This document shows positions 51,199 through 58,781 of a stretch of 64,000 nucleotides of DNA, in pieces. The DNA is from Crocinitomicaceae bacterium (lineage in GTDB: Bacteria; Bacteroidota; Bacteroidia; Flavobacteriales_G; Salibacteraceae): positions 124,001-188,000 of the forward strand of contig PAME01000014.1 in the NCBI GenBank assembly GCA_002707155.1, read 5' to 3'. A program made the translations under genes and the position numbers. Within the stretch, counting starts at the first letter, position 1. Each line of letters starts with the position of its first letter. The notes under the pieces were generated by a model. The model made no database searches. It saw nothing but the letters and a program-made list of their open reading frames with translations, and was not told the origin of the DNA.

Positions 51199-52095
51199 TT
51201 ATTTCCTATTAAAAAGTTCTTTAGTTCTTTTTAATAATCCATCAGATTGATAGTGATAGTAGTTTTCCGTTGTTGCGCCAAAACTGGAATAAAACCTAGC
51301 TGTGCCAGGGTTTTCAGAACCTTCAAAGTCCAATATTTTATCACTATTTGAAAAATTTCGTATTAATTCTGAAATTAAAAAAGGCATAGCACCTATTTCT
51401 TTTCCTTTTTCCCCCAAGGCAGTAAAGATCAGCGTAACTCTTTTTTTGCTAATTAAAATCAAAGCAAAAGCTATATGCTCTTTTTCAAGCATAACACTGT
51501 ACAGTTCGGAAAAATCATTTTTTGATATTGACACCAAATCCTTAAACCAAGACTTATTTAACCCAAAGTCCTTTTGCAATTGGAACAATTTAACCGCTTC
51601 ATCGATTAAATTATTTGGCACCTTATTGAACTTAGCATCGAAATTTTCAGCTTTTTTTATCCCTCTTTTGGTATTGGTTTTAAATTCCTTTTTTAGGGTT
51701 TCAAACGTTTTATTCAAAGGGAGTATCAGGTTTGTTTTTTCAATACTTGAAAAACTTGAAATAAGCTGCTTTTCAAAAACTATATCGAGATAACTAACCG
51801 GTTTTAATATAAGTTCCTCTAGTTCCATTAACTGAGGAATAGTTGGAAAAACAGTAAAAACATTAAGGCGTTGCACGTGATTAATTTGCCCCAAATACTT
51901 CACGCCAAGCTTCGATTTAATAATAACTGGCAAAATCGCCTCATAATTACCGAATACCAAACCGCTCCAGTTTTTCGAAACTATATCTAGGTAAAAGGAA
52001 TAGCCATATATATGTTCATTCGAAGCATTGATTACCGTATTGTTCCATTTTTGATCATCTATCTCAGATCGACTTAACAATGTCCAGCTACTCAT
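51199..52095 (-). CDS. Acyl-CoA N-acyltransferase-fold (FemAB/GNAT-like) protein
   Basis: A 298-residue protein with two related GNAT-type halves, as in FemAB-like peptidyl or acyl transferases. Notable stretches are SNEHIYGYSFYLDIVSKNWSGLVFGNYEAILPVIIKSKLG (N-half), LKKEFKTNTKRGIKKAENFDAKFNKV (R/K-rich linker) and FALILISKKRVTLIFTALGEKGKEIGAMPFLISELIRNFSNSDKILDFEGSENPGTARFYSSFGA (C-half, acetyl-CoA-type motif). ATG 52095 is fixed by the 4-nt ATGA overlap with the upstream deacetylase; the longer frame is unneeded. Pairing with a polysaccharide deacetylase hints at cell-envelope sugar work, but the acceptor is unknown. Confidence 0.75.
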   Translation of the reverse strand: MSSWTLLSRSEIDDQKWNNTVINASNEHIYGYSFYLDIVSKNWSGLVFGNYEAILPVIIKSKLGVKYLGQINHVQRLNVFTVFPTIPQLMELEELILKPVSYLDIVFEKQLISSFSSIEKTNLILPLNKTFETLKKEFKTNTKRGIKKAENFDAKFNKVPNNLIDEAVKLFQLQKDFGLNKSWFKDLVSISKNDFSELYSVMLEKEHIAFALILISKKRVTLIFTALGEKGKEIGAMPFLISELIRNFSNSDKILDFEGSENPGTARFYSSFGATTENYYHYQSDGLLKRTKELFNRK

Positions 52096-53405
52096 ATCTC
52101 CTCTAATGATTCCAGCAAATTTGGAAGCAGATTCTGCCACCCCTGCCATGGTTCCATTTCACTTAAAGAGTCAGAATGCCATACGAAACAGAACTCACCA
52201 TTTACCTTCTTAACCTCTTTAGCTAACTTCATAGCTTCATCAATAACAGTTTCTGGTTCGGATGGAAAGTAATATTTGAAGGTGGCTTCCATAAAACAAA
52301 ATGGATGAATCCTTAAATTGGTTTCTATTTCTAACTCTAGGTCATAGAAATAATAGGGTGTGCAAATGGACGCTCTAAACCCAGAATGATCTGGATATCC
52401 CATAGAGAAATCATCAGTAATTTCTAAATCCATTAAATTTCTGTAGGTTTCGGGCAAGTGTAATTTCAAAAAATGTTGGCGACTATAAACTACAGGATAA
52501 TGCAGAACCTTAGAAAGTCGATTGCGTTCAGTGGCCAGTTTATCTATATCATCATTTGATGCGAAGCTAGGATGCAAGCCCACCGTTGAGTAGTCGTTTA
52601 CGTGCTTTATAACCGATTGGAATTTTCTGGAAGTTATTGAAACGCTTTTATCATTTTTATCGTAATCACCTACTAAAAAAAAGTAAACGAACTGCGTGTG
52701 AAATTTATTTTGAATAGAAATCAACCTATCAAAAACATCAAAAGGGTCCCTTTTATTGCCAATTAAAGTAGCTGAACGATTTTTTAAATTACTAAAATCC
52801 CTTTGAATTAAATCCTTGGCTACACCAGCTATAGTGCGCACTAATCCTTTTTCTTTGTAAGCGAACGCACTATCGACATCGATAGTTGGAGTAATTCTAA
52901 ATTCCAATTTCTGAAATTCTAATGTCGGAAACTTCGACATCAATAACTCCTTTAAATCTTGAGCCCAACTATTTATAACTGGTTGCCCAAGAAAATTTGC
53001 ATTAAACGCAAGACTATACTTTGCTGAAAATCGTCCATGCTTATCCTTAACATGGGGTAAATACTCTTCGTAGCGCGTAGACAAATAAAACGCTGCCGAA
53101 AACAAATCAAAGGGAAATGGAGAATCATTGACTTTAAAAATACCAATTCCAGAATTGGTTTTAAATACGGGGACATCGAATTGCTCGATACCCTTTTCAA
53201 ATAGCAATCCATGCGGGACAAAGTTCAATTCATCGCTTGTTGGTTGATAGGCATAAGAGATTTTTGGCCCCTCCAGGTCTTGAAATTCAGATTTAACAGC
53301 GGTAAAGCTGACAGATAACCCCAAAATATCACGCAAAATCAATTGAAATGCATACTTCACACGTGGTGAAAGTTGTTGCGAGTAAATCAGTATATCTGAA
53401 TTCAT
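52092..53405 (-). CDS. Polysaccharide deacetylase-like protein (DUF7033 N-terminus)
   Basis: A 437-residue protein with no signal peptide. The N-terminal about 150 residues (NSDILIYSQQLSPRVKYAFQLILRDILGL...FPFDLFSAAFYLSTRYEEYLPHVKDKHGRFSAKYSLAFNANFLGQPVINSWAQDLK) match the DUF7033-type module of Bacteroidota. The C-terminal region resembles a NodB-like barrel (RITPTIDVDSAFAYKEKG as the acidic entry; YSTVGLHPSFASNDD with His; EMEPWQGWQN at the end). The canonical HxxxH zinc pair is not obvious, so catalysis is uncertain. It overlaps the acyltransferase gene by 4 nt and is 6 nt downstream of radC, suggesting one operon. Confidence 0.75.
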   Translation of the reverse strand: MNSDILIYSQQLSPRVKYAFQLILRDILGLSVSFTAVKSEFQDLEGPKISYAYQPTSDELNFVPHGLLFEKGIEQFDVPVFKTNSGIGIFKVNDSPFPFDLFSAAFYLSTRYEEYLPHVKDKHGRFSAKYSLAFNANFLGQPVINSWAQDLKELLMSKFPTLEFQKLEFRITPTIDVDSAFAYKEKGLVRTIAGVAKDLIQRDFSNLKNRSATLIGNKRDPFDVFDRLISIQNKFHTQFVYFFLVGDYDKNDKSVSITSRKFQSVIKHVNDYSTVGLHPSFASNDDIDKLATERNRLSKVLHYPVVYSRQHFLKLHLPETYRNLMDLEITDDFSMGYPDHSGFRASICTPYYFYDLELEIETNLRIHPFCFMEATFKYYFPSEPETVIDEAMKLAKEVKKVNGEFCFVWHSDSLSEMEPWQGWQNLLPNLLESLEEI

Positions 53406-53411
53406 TACTGG

Positions 53412-54104
53412 CTAAAGTAAGCTTTCGTCGGCAAAACTGAAATAAGAGTTTTCAGCAATAATAATATGGTCTAACACTGGTATGTCTAATACAGTTCCAG
53501 ACTCCCTTAGTTTTTTAGTCAAATTTATATCAGCTTGGCTTGGTTTTAGATTTCCGGAAGGGTGATTATGTGCTAAAATAATTGCACTAGCAAGATTGTC
53601 AATAGCAGATTTAAATATTACCCGTGTATCTGCAACGGTGCCACTAATGCCTCCTGAACTTATTTTAGATTTCTTAATGACTCTATTGGCACGATTCAAC
53701 AATATAATCCAAAACTCCTCCGTATTCAAGTCACTTAGTTCGGCATGGAGAATTTCGAAGGCATCATTACTTGAAGAAATTTTCTTTTTGACTGTATTCT
53801 CTTGTGACCTGCGCCTTCTGCCAATTTCGAGTGCAGCAGCAATAGAGATTGCTTTTGCCTCACCAATACCTTTAAACGTTTGTAGTTCTGACAAGTTGTA
53901 TTTTCCTAATTCCAACAAATTATTGGATGCTGTAGATAAAATTCGTTTTGAAAGTTCAACTGCGCTTTCATTTCTGCTGCCAGAGCCAATGATGATAGCA
54001 AGTAATTCCGCGTCACTAAGTGCCGCTCTTCCTTTCAAAAGAAATTTTTCTCGAGGTCTATCGTCTTCTGCCCAGCTTTTTATAGAAGTCTTGGATGATT
54101 CCAT
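53412..54104 (-). CDS. radC: DNA repair protein RadC (JAMM/MPN domain)
   Basis: A 230-residue RadC protein. An N-terminal helix-hairpin-helix (SDAELLAIIIGSGSRNESAVELSKRIL...FKGIGEAKAISIAAALEIGRR) comes first. The JAMM metalloprotease-like domain follows, with SSGGISGTVADTRVIFKSAIDNLASAIILAHNHPSGNLKPSQADINLTKKLRESG (HxHPSG and Asp) and the upstream Glu in NTEEFWIILLN. RadC's role is debated; it is core in Bacteroidota. It precedes the deacetylase gene by 6 nt. Confidence 0.94.
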   Translation of the reverse strand: MESSKTSIKSWAEDDRPREKFLLKGRAALSDAELLAIIIGSGSRNESAVELSKRILSTASNNLLELGKYNLSELQTFKGIGEAKAISIAAALEIGRRRRSQENTVKKKISSSNDAFEILHAELSDLNTEEFWIILLNRANRVIKKSKISSGGISGTVADTRVIFKSAIDNLASAIILAHNHPSGNLKPSQADINLTKKLRESGTVLDIPVLDHIIIAENSYFSFADESLL

Positions 54105-54121
54105 GAGATTAAATTACAAAA

Positions 54122-54153
54122 AAAGCCCTTCACGAAGATTCGAGAAGGGCTTT
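54122..54153 (-). terminator. Intrinsic terminator downstream of the acidic lipoprotein at 54177
   Basis: Minus-strand stem from AAAGCCCTTC (plus 54122-54131) and GAAGGGCTTT (plus 54144-54153), a 10-bp stem with a 12-nt loop. A run of seven A on the plus strand just before it (54118-54124) is the T tract of the minus-strand transcript. Confidence 0.85.
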
Positions 54154-54176
54154 AAATTAAATCTGTAAAGAAAATA

Positions 54177-54443
54177 TTATTTTTTTTCTTCCATCATTTC
54201 TTCTGCAGCTTCTTCCACTTTTTCGGCTCCTTCTTCTGCAGCATCAACAACCTCTTCTCCTGCTTCCTCCATTGAATCAACAGCATCTGAAGCTTCGTCA
54301 GAAACTGCTTCCATCATATCTTCAGCCTCATCAGTCACTTCTTCTGTCGCTTCTTGAGCTTCTTCTTTTACTTCTTTATTTCCTCCTTCAGCACAAGAAA
54401 TAAACATTGCTGCTGACATAAAAATTATTAATACCTTTTTCAT
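54177..54443 (-). CDS. Small acidic, Glu/Ala-rich lipoprotein
   Basis: An 88-residue lipoprotein: signal MKKVLIIFMSAAMFISC. After a short linker the protein is almost all Glu, Asp, Ala and Val/Met in a heptad-like rhythm (EVKEEAQEATEEVTDEAEDMMEAVSDEASDAVDSMEEAGEEVVDAAEEGAEKVEEAAEEMM), predicted to be a long amphipathic or single alpha helix. Similar Lpp-like or apolipoprotein-like small lipoproteins occur in Bacteroidota; function unknown. The neighbouring lipoprotein gene (54535) is of similar size and character. Confidence 0.75.
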   Translation of the reverse strand: MKKVLIIFMSAAMFISCAEGGNKEVKEEAQEATEEVTDEAEDMMEAVSDEASDAVDSMEEAGEEVVDAAEEGAEKVEEAAEEMMEEKK

Positions 54444-54534
54444 AATTGTTCTTTTTGTTTATTCAAAAATAGTGTGTTTAACCTATCTGATTATCAATTT
54501 ACAAGAAGTTATTTACAATTGTATCTTAATTAAA

Positions 54535-54840
54535 CTAGTTTTTCTTTCTAATTTTCTCAACATCTTCTTTAACTTCTTTCTTAATACCTTCAACATCTTC
54601 CTTAATATCTCGCTCCATTTCTGATTCGGTTTCTTTAAGATCCTCTGGTAGCGTTTTTACCCCTTCTTTAACATCCGAGCCTAACTCTCTAGTTCCTTCC
54701 GGAATATCCTTAATTGTTTCCAAATCATTTTCAATTTGCTTTAACTCTTCTTTCACTTCGCTCTTTCGATCTTTCGACTTACTTGAATCACAAGATGACA
54801 TAGAAACTAAAACAGCAACAACAACTAATAAAATTCTCAT
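54535..54840 (-). CDS. Small acidic/basic coiled-coil lipoprotein
   Basis: A 101-residue lipoprotein; ATG 54840 gives MRILLVVVAVLVSMSSC (lipidated Cys at residue 17); the longer frame starts 36 nt upstream and lacks a signal. The mature part is Lys/Glu/Asp-rich with long charged helices (KSKDRKSEVKEELKQIENDLETIKDIPEGTRELGSDVKEGVKTLPEDLKETESEMERDIKEDVEGIKKEVKEDVEKIRKKN). No family recognised. It lies between the acidic lipoprotein and rpsT, each with its own terminator-like hairpin. Confidence 0.7.
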   Translation of the reverse strand: MRILLVVVAVLVSMSSCDSSKSKDRKSEVKEELKQIENDLETIKDIPEGTRELGSDVKEGVKTLPEDLKETESEMERDIKEDVEGIKKEVKEDVEKIRKKN

Positions 54841-54873
54841 AATTATTTTTTTTTCAAAATTAAACACTTTAGG

Positions 54874-54907
54874 CAAAAAAAAAGCCTTCCCGGTATTCGA
54901 GAAGGCT
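54874..54907 (-). terminator. Intrinsic terminator of rpsT
   Basis: Minus-strand 7-bp stem from plus AGCCTTC (54883-54889) and GAAGGCT (54901-54907), with a run of nine A on the plus strand (54875-54883) serving as the T tract. It lies 23 nt after the rpsT stop. Confidence 0.85.
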
Positions 54908-54930
54908 CAATTATTTTATAAAATTTACAA

Positions 54931-55182
54931 CTATAAAGCTGCAACTTGCTTTGAAAGTTTTGATTTTAAGTTTGCAGCTTTATTAGAATGAATAATATTC
55001 TTTTTAGCCAACTTATCTATCATAGAGAATACCTTGGGTAAAGAAGCAGTCGCTGCGTTTTTATCTGTTTCTGCTCTTAAATCGCGAATAGCGTTACGAG
55101 TTGTTTTAAAAACATAACGATTTAGCTCTCTACGAACTTTAATCTGTCTTATTCTTTTTAATGCTGACTTATGATTTGCCAT
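54931..55182 (-). CDS. rpsT: 30S ribosomal protein S20 (bS20)
   Basis: An 83-residue basic protein with the S20 pattern [36 protein letters not shown] and [31 protein letters not shown]. It binds 16S rRNA in the small subunit. It lies 24 nt downstream of a tRNA-Glu gene on the same strand, so the two probably share one transcript from the promoter at 55340-55368. Own terminator follows. Confidence 0.96.
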   Translation of the reverse strand: MANHKSALKRIRQIKVRRELNRYVFKTTRNAIRDLRAETDKNAATASLPKVFSMIDKLAKKNIIHSNKAANLKSKLSKQVAAL

Positions 55183-55206
55183 ACTATTTTTTATTTAAAA
55201 AAATTG

Positions 55207-55278
55207 TAGCCCATAGGAGAATCGAACTCCTGTTACCAGGATGAAAACCTGGCGTCCTAACCACTAGACGAATGGGCC
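55207..55278 (-). tRNA. tRNA-Glu (anticodon TTC)
   Basis: On the minus strand a complete 72-nt cloverleaf: acceptor GGCCCAT/ATGGGCT (7 bp with one G-T), D stem GTCT/GGAC, anticodon stem CCAGG/CCTGG with loop TTTTCAT holding TTC, T stem AGGAG/CTCCT with TTCGATT loop, discriminator A. CCA is not encoded. The TTC anticodon reads GAA and GAG. Confidence 0.97.
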
Positions 55279-55339
55279 ATTTGTGACTCAAACTTATTTA
55301 GTTTGAATGTTCAAAAACCTGCTTTTTTAAAAGCGTGTG

Positions 55340-55368
55340 CAAAAGTAACTATCATTTTAAAAACACAA
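55340..55368 (-). promoter_or_regulatory. Bacteroidota promoter of tRNA-Glu-rpsT
   Basis: Minus strand: TTG (plus CAA at 55366-55368), an 18-nt spacer, TACTTTTG (plus CAAAAGTA at 55340-55347), an exact TTG-N18-TAnnTTTG. It lies 62 nt upstream of the tRNA. A GCTTTT/AAAAGC palindrome (55321-55334) and a TCAAACT/AGTTTGA hairpin are in the leader. Confidence 0.7.
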
Positions 55369-55457
55369 AACATATTTCTTCTTTTTTTCAAATTATATAT
55401 GCATATTAATTAACATATATCACAAACCAGAATGAACACATGTATTAAATTTGCAAT

Positions 55458-55649
55458 ATGAAACTAATGTTACTGTCTATAGGCTTACTAGGTCTTGCGT
55501 TTGCAGGAATTGCAATTAAAATCCTTGTTAAGAAAGAGGGTAAATTCGCTGGTACTTGCGCATCAAATAATCCCATTCTAAATGAGGATGGCCAGCCTTG
55601 TAGTTTTTGCGGTGCACTTCCTGATCAGCAATGCGAGAAAGAGGGTTAA
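55458..55649 (+). CDS. Small four-cysteine membrane protein, candidate NqrM-like Na+-NQR maturation factor
   Basis: A 63-residue protein with one N-terminal TM helix (MLLSIGLLGLAFAGIAIKILV) and then KKEGKFAGTCASNN...PCSFCG...QQC. The four cysteines (C34, C48, C51, C59) are spaced C-x13-C-x2-C-x7-C. NqrM of Vibrio is a similar small TM protein with four conserved Cys (close to C-x11-C-x2-C-x6-C) that delivers iron to the NqrD/NqrE site. The gene overlaps the 3' end of apbE by 4 nt and lies less than 1.2 kb from nqrF. A TAAATTTG -7 match at 55446-55453 ends 4 nt before the ATG, suggesting a nearly leaderless mRNA. NqrM is an inference; 'conserved small membrane protein' is the safe call. Confidence 0.7.
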   Translation: MKLMLLSIGLLGLAFAGIAIKILVKKEGKFAGTCASNNPILNEDGQPCSFCGALPDQQCEKEG

Positions 55650-56734
55650 TTCGATAGAATTTCCAGTTTCTCTTTTAATCCCTTAGAATAATAATAAAGG
55701 TATTCATCATTTGGACCGGTGAAGATAAAAAAGGCTTTAAGGTCCTTTCCTTTGTCTGAAGTCAAAAATTGTTTACTTCTTTCTAGACCCATTACCATGA
55801 AGGCAGTCGCATAGGCATCTGCTGACGTACAATTTGAAGAAATTACGGTGGCACTCAAAATGGAATTAATTGCAGGGTAGCCCGTGTTTGGGTTTATAGT
55901 ATGGTGAACTTTTCTACCATCAATAAGTGCAAATTTTCTGTAATTCCCAGAAGTTGCAATGGCCTCGTTTTTCAATTCCAATTTTGCTTGTAATGTTCTA
56001 GCATCCATATTTTCTTCGGGTTTATCTATTCCAGCTAACCAACTTTTACCTGTCGGGTGCGCCCCACTCGCATACATTTCACCACCAATTTCGACTAGAA
56101 AATTTGTTATTCCTGATGCACTCAAAAATTCAGCTACTACATCAACACTATATCCCTGTGCAATGGCATTAAAATCAAGTTGCAATCCAGGTTTACTTTG
56201 AAGCAATAAAAGATTGCCTTTTGCAGAACTTGATATTCGATTTTCAATAGTAATTTTGGCTGTAAGATCTTTGAGCACGATCGCATTCATATCTAGTAAT
56301 AGTTTTATTTCTAATACTCTAGCGCTATCAATATTCAAGGTTTTAGTGCTTTTCGATCCTAATCCGTAATAATCAATTAATGGTTTAACTAAAGGGTTAA
56401 AGGCTCCATTCGTAGCCTCATATATCAACCAAGAAGTGGTTAGATTCGTTTCAAAAAACTCATCGAGTAGAATGGAATCTTCTCCAGCATTAAATCTAGA
56501 TAACAAACTTTCCTTATTCCAATTAGACAAAGAATAATCTATAGCTGTAAGAATTGAATCAATGTCTTCCTTGGCAATTGAACTATCAGAATAGTAAACA
56601 ATTGAGTAGGTCGTTCCTTGCGCAGTGCCCTTTATAGTTCTTTTCTGAAACTCAGGTTGATTGGATAAGTTATCTACACTTTCACATGCAAAAAACAAAC
56701 TTGATAATACTAAAAAGAATAAAACCCTTGCCAT
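55646..56734 (-). CDS. apbE: FAD:protein FMN transferase (ApbE)
   Basis: A 362-residue lipoprotein that covalently attaches FMN to Thr of NqrB and NqrC. ATG 56734 gives MARVLFFLVLSSLFFAC with a lipobox (the longer frame would place a basic head before it). Motifs: TIKGTAQGTTYSIVYYS, LLSRFNAGED, QLDFNAIAQGYSVDVVAEFLSASGITNFLVEIGGEMYASG, WLAGIDKPEE, AIATSGNYRKFALIDGRKVHHTINPNTGYPA (HTINPxTG, FAD-binding) and NCTSADAYATAFMVMGLE (Mg-binding Asp). It lies directly after the nqr operon, separated by a strong palindromic terminator. Confidence 0.95.
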   Translation of the reverse strand: MARVLFFLVLSSLFFACESVDNLSNQPEFQKRTIKGTAQGTTYSIVYYSDSSIAKEDIDSILTAIDYSLSNWNKESLLSRFNAGEDSILLDEFFETNLTTSWLIYEATNGAFNPLVKPLIDYYGLGSKSTKTLNIDSARVLEIKLLLDMNAIVLKDLTAKITIENRISSSAKGNLLLLQSKPGLQLDFNAIAQGYSVDVVAEFLSASGITNFLVEIGGEMYASGAHPTGKSWLAGIDKPEENMDARTLQAKLELKNEAIATSGNYRKFALIDGRKVHHTINPNTGYPAINSILSATVISSNCTSADAYATAFMVMGLERSKQFLTSDKGKDLKAFFIFTGPNDEYLYYYSKGLKEKLEILSN

Positions 56735-56782
56735 AAATTTAGATTTCACGATCAAAACAATTCTTACTAAATAGGTGTTTCA

Positions 56783-56818
56783 AACAAAAAAGCCCCTTCC
56801 GAATTCGGAAGGGGCTTT
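56783..56818 (-). terminator. Perfect 30-bp palindromic terminator after nqrF
   Basis: Plus 56789-56818 is an exact palindrome with a GAATTC centre (arms AAAGCCCCTTCC / GGAAGGGGCTTT). In the minus-strand transcript the stem follows the nqrF stop by 7 nt and ends in a T run (plus A tract at 56785-56791). It separates nqrF from apbE. Confidence 0.92.
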
Positions 56819-56825
56819 AAATATC

Positions 56826-58118
56826 TTATCCTCCAAAGTCATCGAAGGCAACGTTTTCAGGAGGCACACCCCAATCATCGCACATCTTTAAAACGGCCTG
56901 ATTCATCATTGGTGGTCCGCAGAAATAAAATTCTATTTCCTCTGGAGCATCGTGTTTTGATAAATAATTATCAATTACTGATTGATGCACAAAACCAACA
57001 AATCCGTCTCCTTCATCTTCCATATTTTCTTTAACCTTCCAATTGTCCTCTTCCAAGGGTTCAGAAAGTACTAAATGAAATTTGAAATTAGGAAAATCTT
57101 TTTCTAAAGCGTAGAAATGATCTAGATAGAACAGTTCTCGTTTTGAGCGACCACCATACCAATAGGACACTTTGCGTCCAGTTTTAATTGTTCGGAACAA
57201 CTCATAAAGATGAGAACGCATTGGAGCCATACCTGCACCACCACCTATATAAAGCATTTCAGAATCGTTGTGCTTGATAAAGAACTCACCATAAGGTCCA
57301 GATACGGTTACTTTGTCTCCAACTTTTCGTGAGAAAATATAAGAAGATGCAACTCCTGGATTTACATCCATCCAACCGTTCTTCTCTCTGTCCCAAGGTG
57401 GTGTAGCTATACGAACATTTAACATTATTCTTCTGCCCTCTGCTGGGTAAGAAGCCATTGAGTACGCTCGTTCTACCACCTCATCATTTTTCATTGTAAG
57501 AGGCCACAGATTAAAGTTGTCCCATTCCTTTTGAAATTTATCAGGCTCTCCGGGATGCTCTTCCGGGTGAGCTTCAATATCAATATCAGAAAAAGGAACC
57601 ACCGTTTTTGGGATTTCAATTTGGATATATCCACCCGCTTTGTAATCCATATCTTCGGGTAGCTCAACTATGAATTCCTTTATGAAAGAGGCTACATTGT
57701 AATTAGTAACAACGGTCGCTTCCCATTTTTTTATTCCAAAAATTTCTTCTGGAATAGAAATCTCCATATTTTCCTTAACTTTTACTTGACAGCCAAGTCG
57801 ATAATCTTCTGCTATTTCTTTTCTTGAAAAATTCGGTTCCTCTGTTGGTAATATTGAACCTCCACCACTGTGCACCTGACAAGTACATTGTATACAAGTT
57901 CCTCCCCCACCACAAGCCGATGGTAAGAATATTCCAGCATTTCCAAGTGTGGACAATAACGTGCCACCACCTTCTACTTCGATTTCTTTTTCGCCATTAA
58001 TCTTTATCATTACTGGCCCAGATGAAGATAACTTAGCTTTTGCAAACAAAAGCAACGACACCAATAGAAGAGTAACTATTAAGAAAACAACTATGGCTGC
58101 TGTAAGCGTGATTCCCAT
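56826..58118 (-). CDS. nqrF: Na+-translocating NADH:quinone reductase subunit F
   Basis: A 430-residue NADH-oxidising subunit. It has an N-terminal TM helix, a 2Fe-2S ferredoxin domain (SACGGGGTCIQCTCQVHSGGG...LGCQVKV, four Cys), an FAD domain (ERAYSMASYPAE) and an NADH-binding domain (VSGPYGEFFI, YIGGGAGMAPMRSHLYELF, KVSYWYGGRSKRELFYLDHF, FYFCGPPMMNQAVLKMCDDWGVPPENVAFDDFGG). It takes electrons from NADH and passes them through FAD and 2Fe-2S to the rest of NQR. Last gene of the nqr operon, 24 nt after nqrE. Confidence 0.97.
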   Translation of the reverse strand: MGITLTAAIVVFLIVTLLLVSLLLFAKAKLSSSGPVMIKINGEKEIEVEGGGTLLSTLGNAGIFLPSACGGGGTCIQCTCQVHSGGGSILPTEEPNFSRKEIAEDYRLGCQVKVKENMEISIPEEIFGIKKWEATVVTNYNVASFIKEFIVELPEDMDYKAGGYIQIEIPKTVVPFSDIDIEAHPEEHPGEPDKFQKEWDNFNLWPLTMKNDEVVERAYSMASYPAEGRRIMLNVRIATPPWDREKNGWMDVNPGVASSYIFSRKVGDKVTVSGPYGEFFIKHNDSEMLYIGGGAGMAPMRSHLYELFRTIKTGRKVSYWYGGRSKRELFYLDHFYALEKDFPNFKFHLVLSEPLEEDNWKVKENMEDEGDGFVGFVHQSVIDNYLSKHDAPEEIEFYFCGPPMMNQAVLKMCDDWGVPPENVAFDDFGG

Positions 58119-58142
58119 TTTATAATTTTTATAGTTGTGTAA

Positions 58143-58760
58143 TTATAATTCGATTCCCATAAAACTCATGAAAGCAATTCCCATAAGTCCTGTAATAATA
58201 AATGTAATTCCCAAACCTCTCAAAGGAGCTGGCACATGAGAATACTTAATTTTTTCTCTAATTGCAGCAATGGCAACAATCGCTAGAAACCAACCAACAC
58301 CTGACCCCAAGCCAAATGCCGTAGCTTCACTAATTGTTGCATATTGTCGCTCCTGCATAAATAACGCACCACCTAGTATTGAACAGTTTACTGCTATAAG
58401 TGGCAAGAAAATCCCCAAAGCACCGTAAAGAGCTGGCGCAAATTTTTCTACTATCATTTCAACTAATTGCACCATGGATGCGATTACCGCGATGAACATT
58501 ATAAATGATAGGAAACTTAGATCAACAGTTGCATATTCACTGCCTAACCAAGAAAGTGCTCCTTCTTTCAATACGTAATTCTCCAACAAATAATTAATTG
58601 GAACGGTAATACCTAAAACGAAGATTACAGCTGCACCGAGTCCTACACCTGTTTTTACTGTTTTTGATACCGCTAAGTATGAACACATACCAAGAAAGTA
58701 GGCAAATATCATATTGTCTATGAAAATGCCTTTTACGAATATATTTACTAATTCAGTCAT
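58143..58760 (-). CDS. nqrE: Na+-translocating NADH:quinone reductase subunit E
   Basis: A 205-residue integral membrane subunit with six TM helices: [110 protein letters not shown] and [20 protein letters not shown]. NqrE with NqrD holds an Fe centre through conserved Cys (FLGMC and NCSILG here). 21 nt after nqrD, 24 nt before nqrF. Confidence 0.97.
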   Translation of the reverse strand: MTELVNIFVKGIFIDNMIFAYFLGMCSYLAVSKTVKTGVGLGAAVIFVLGITVPINYLLENYVLKEGALSWLGSEYATVDLSFLSFIMFIAVIASMVQLVEMIVEKFAPALYGALGIFLPLIAVNCSILGGALFMQERQYATISEATAFGLGSGVGWFLAIVAIAAIREKIKYSHVPAPLRGLGITFIITGLMGIAFMSFMGIEL

Positions 58761-58781
58761 GGTTTTTTTTCTAAGTTGAAA

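Noticed and set aside
51302-51793. 163-residue plus-strand ORF opposite the FemAB-like gene
   Set aside because: Shadow frame with low complexity (Ser/Phe/Lys rich); the minus-strand frame has the conserved motifs and the ATGA overlap.
53596-54168. 190-residue plus-strand ORF opposite radC
   Set aside because: Antisense shadow of a strongly conserved gene; no known domain and no promoter.
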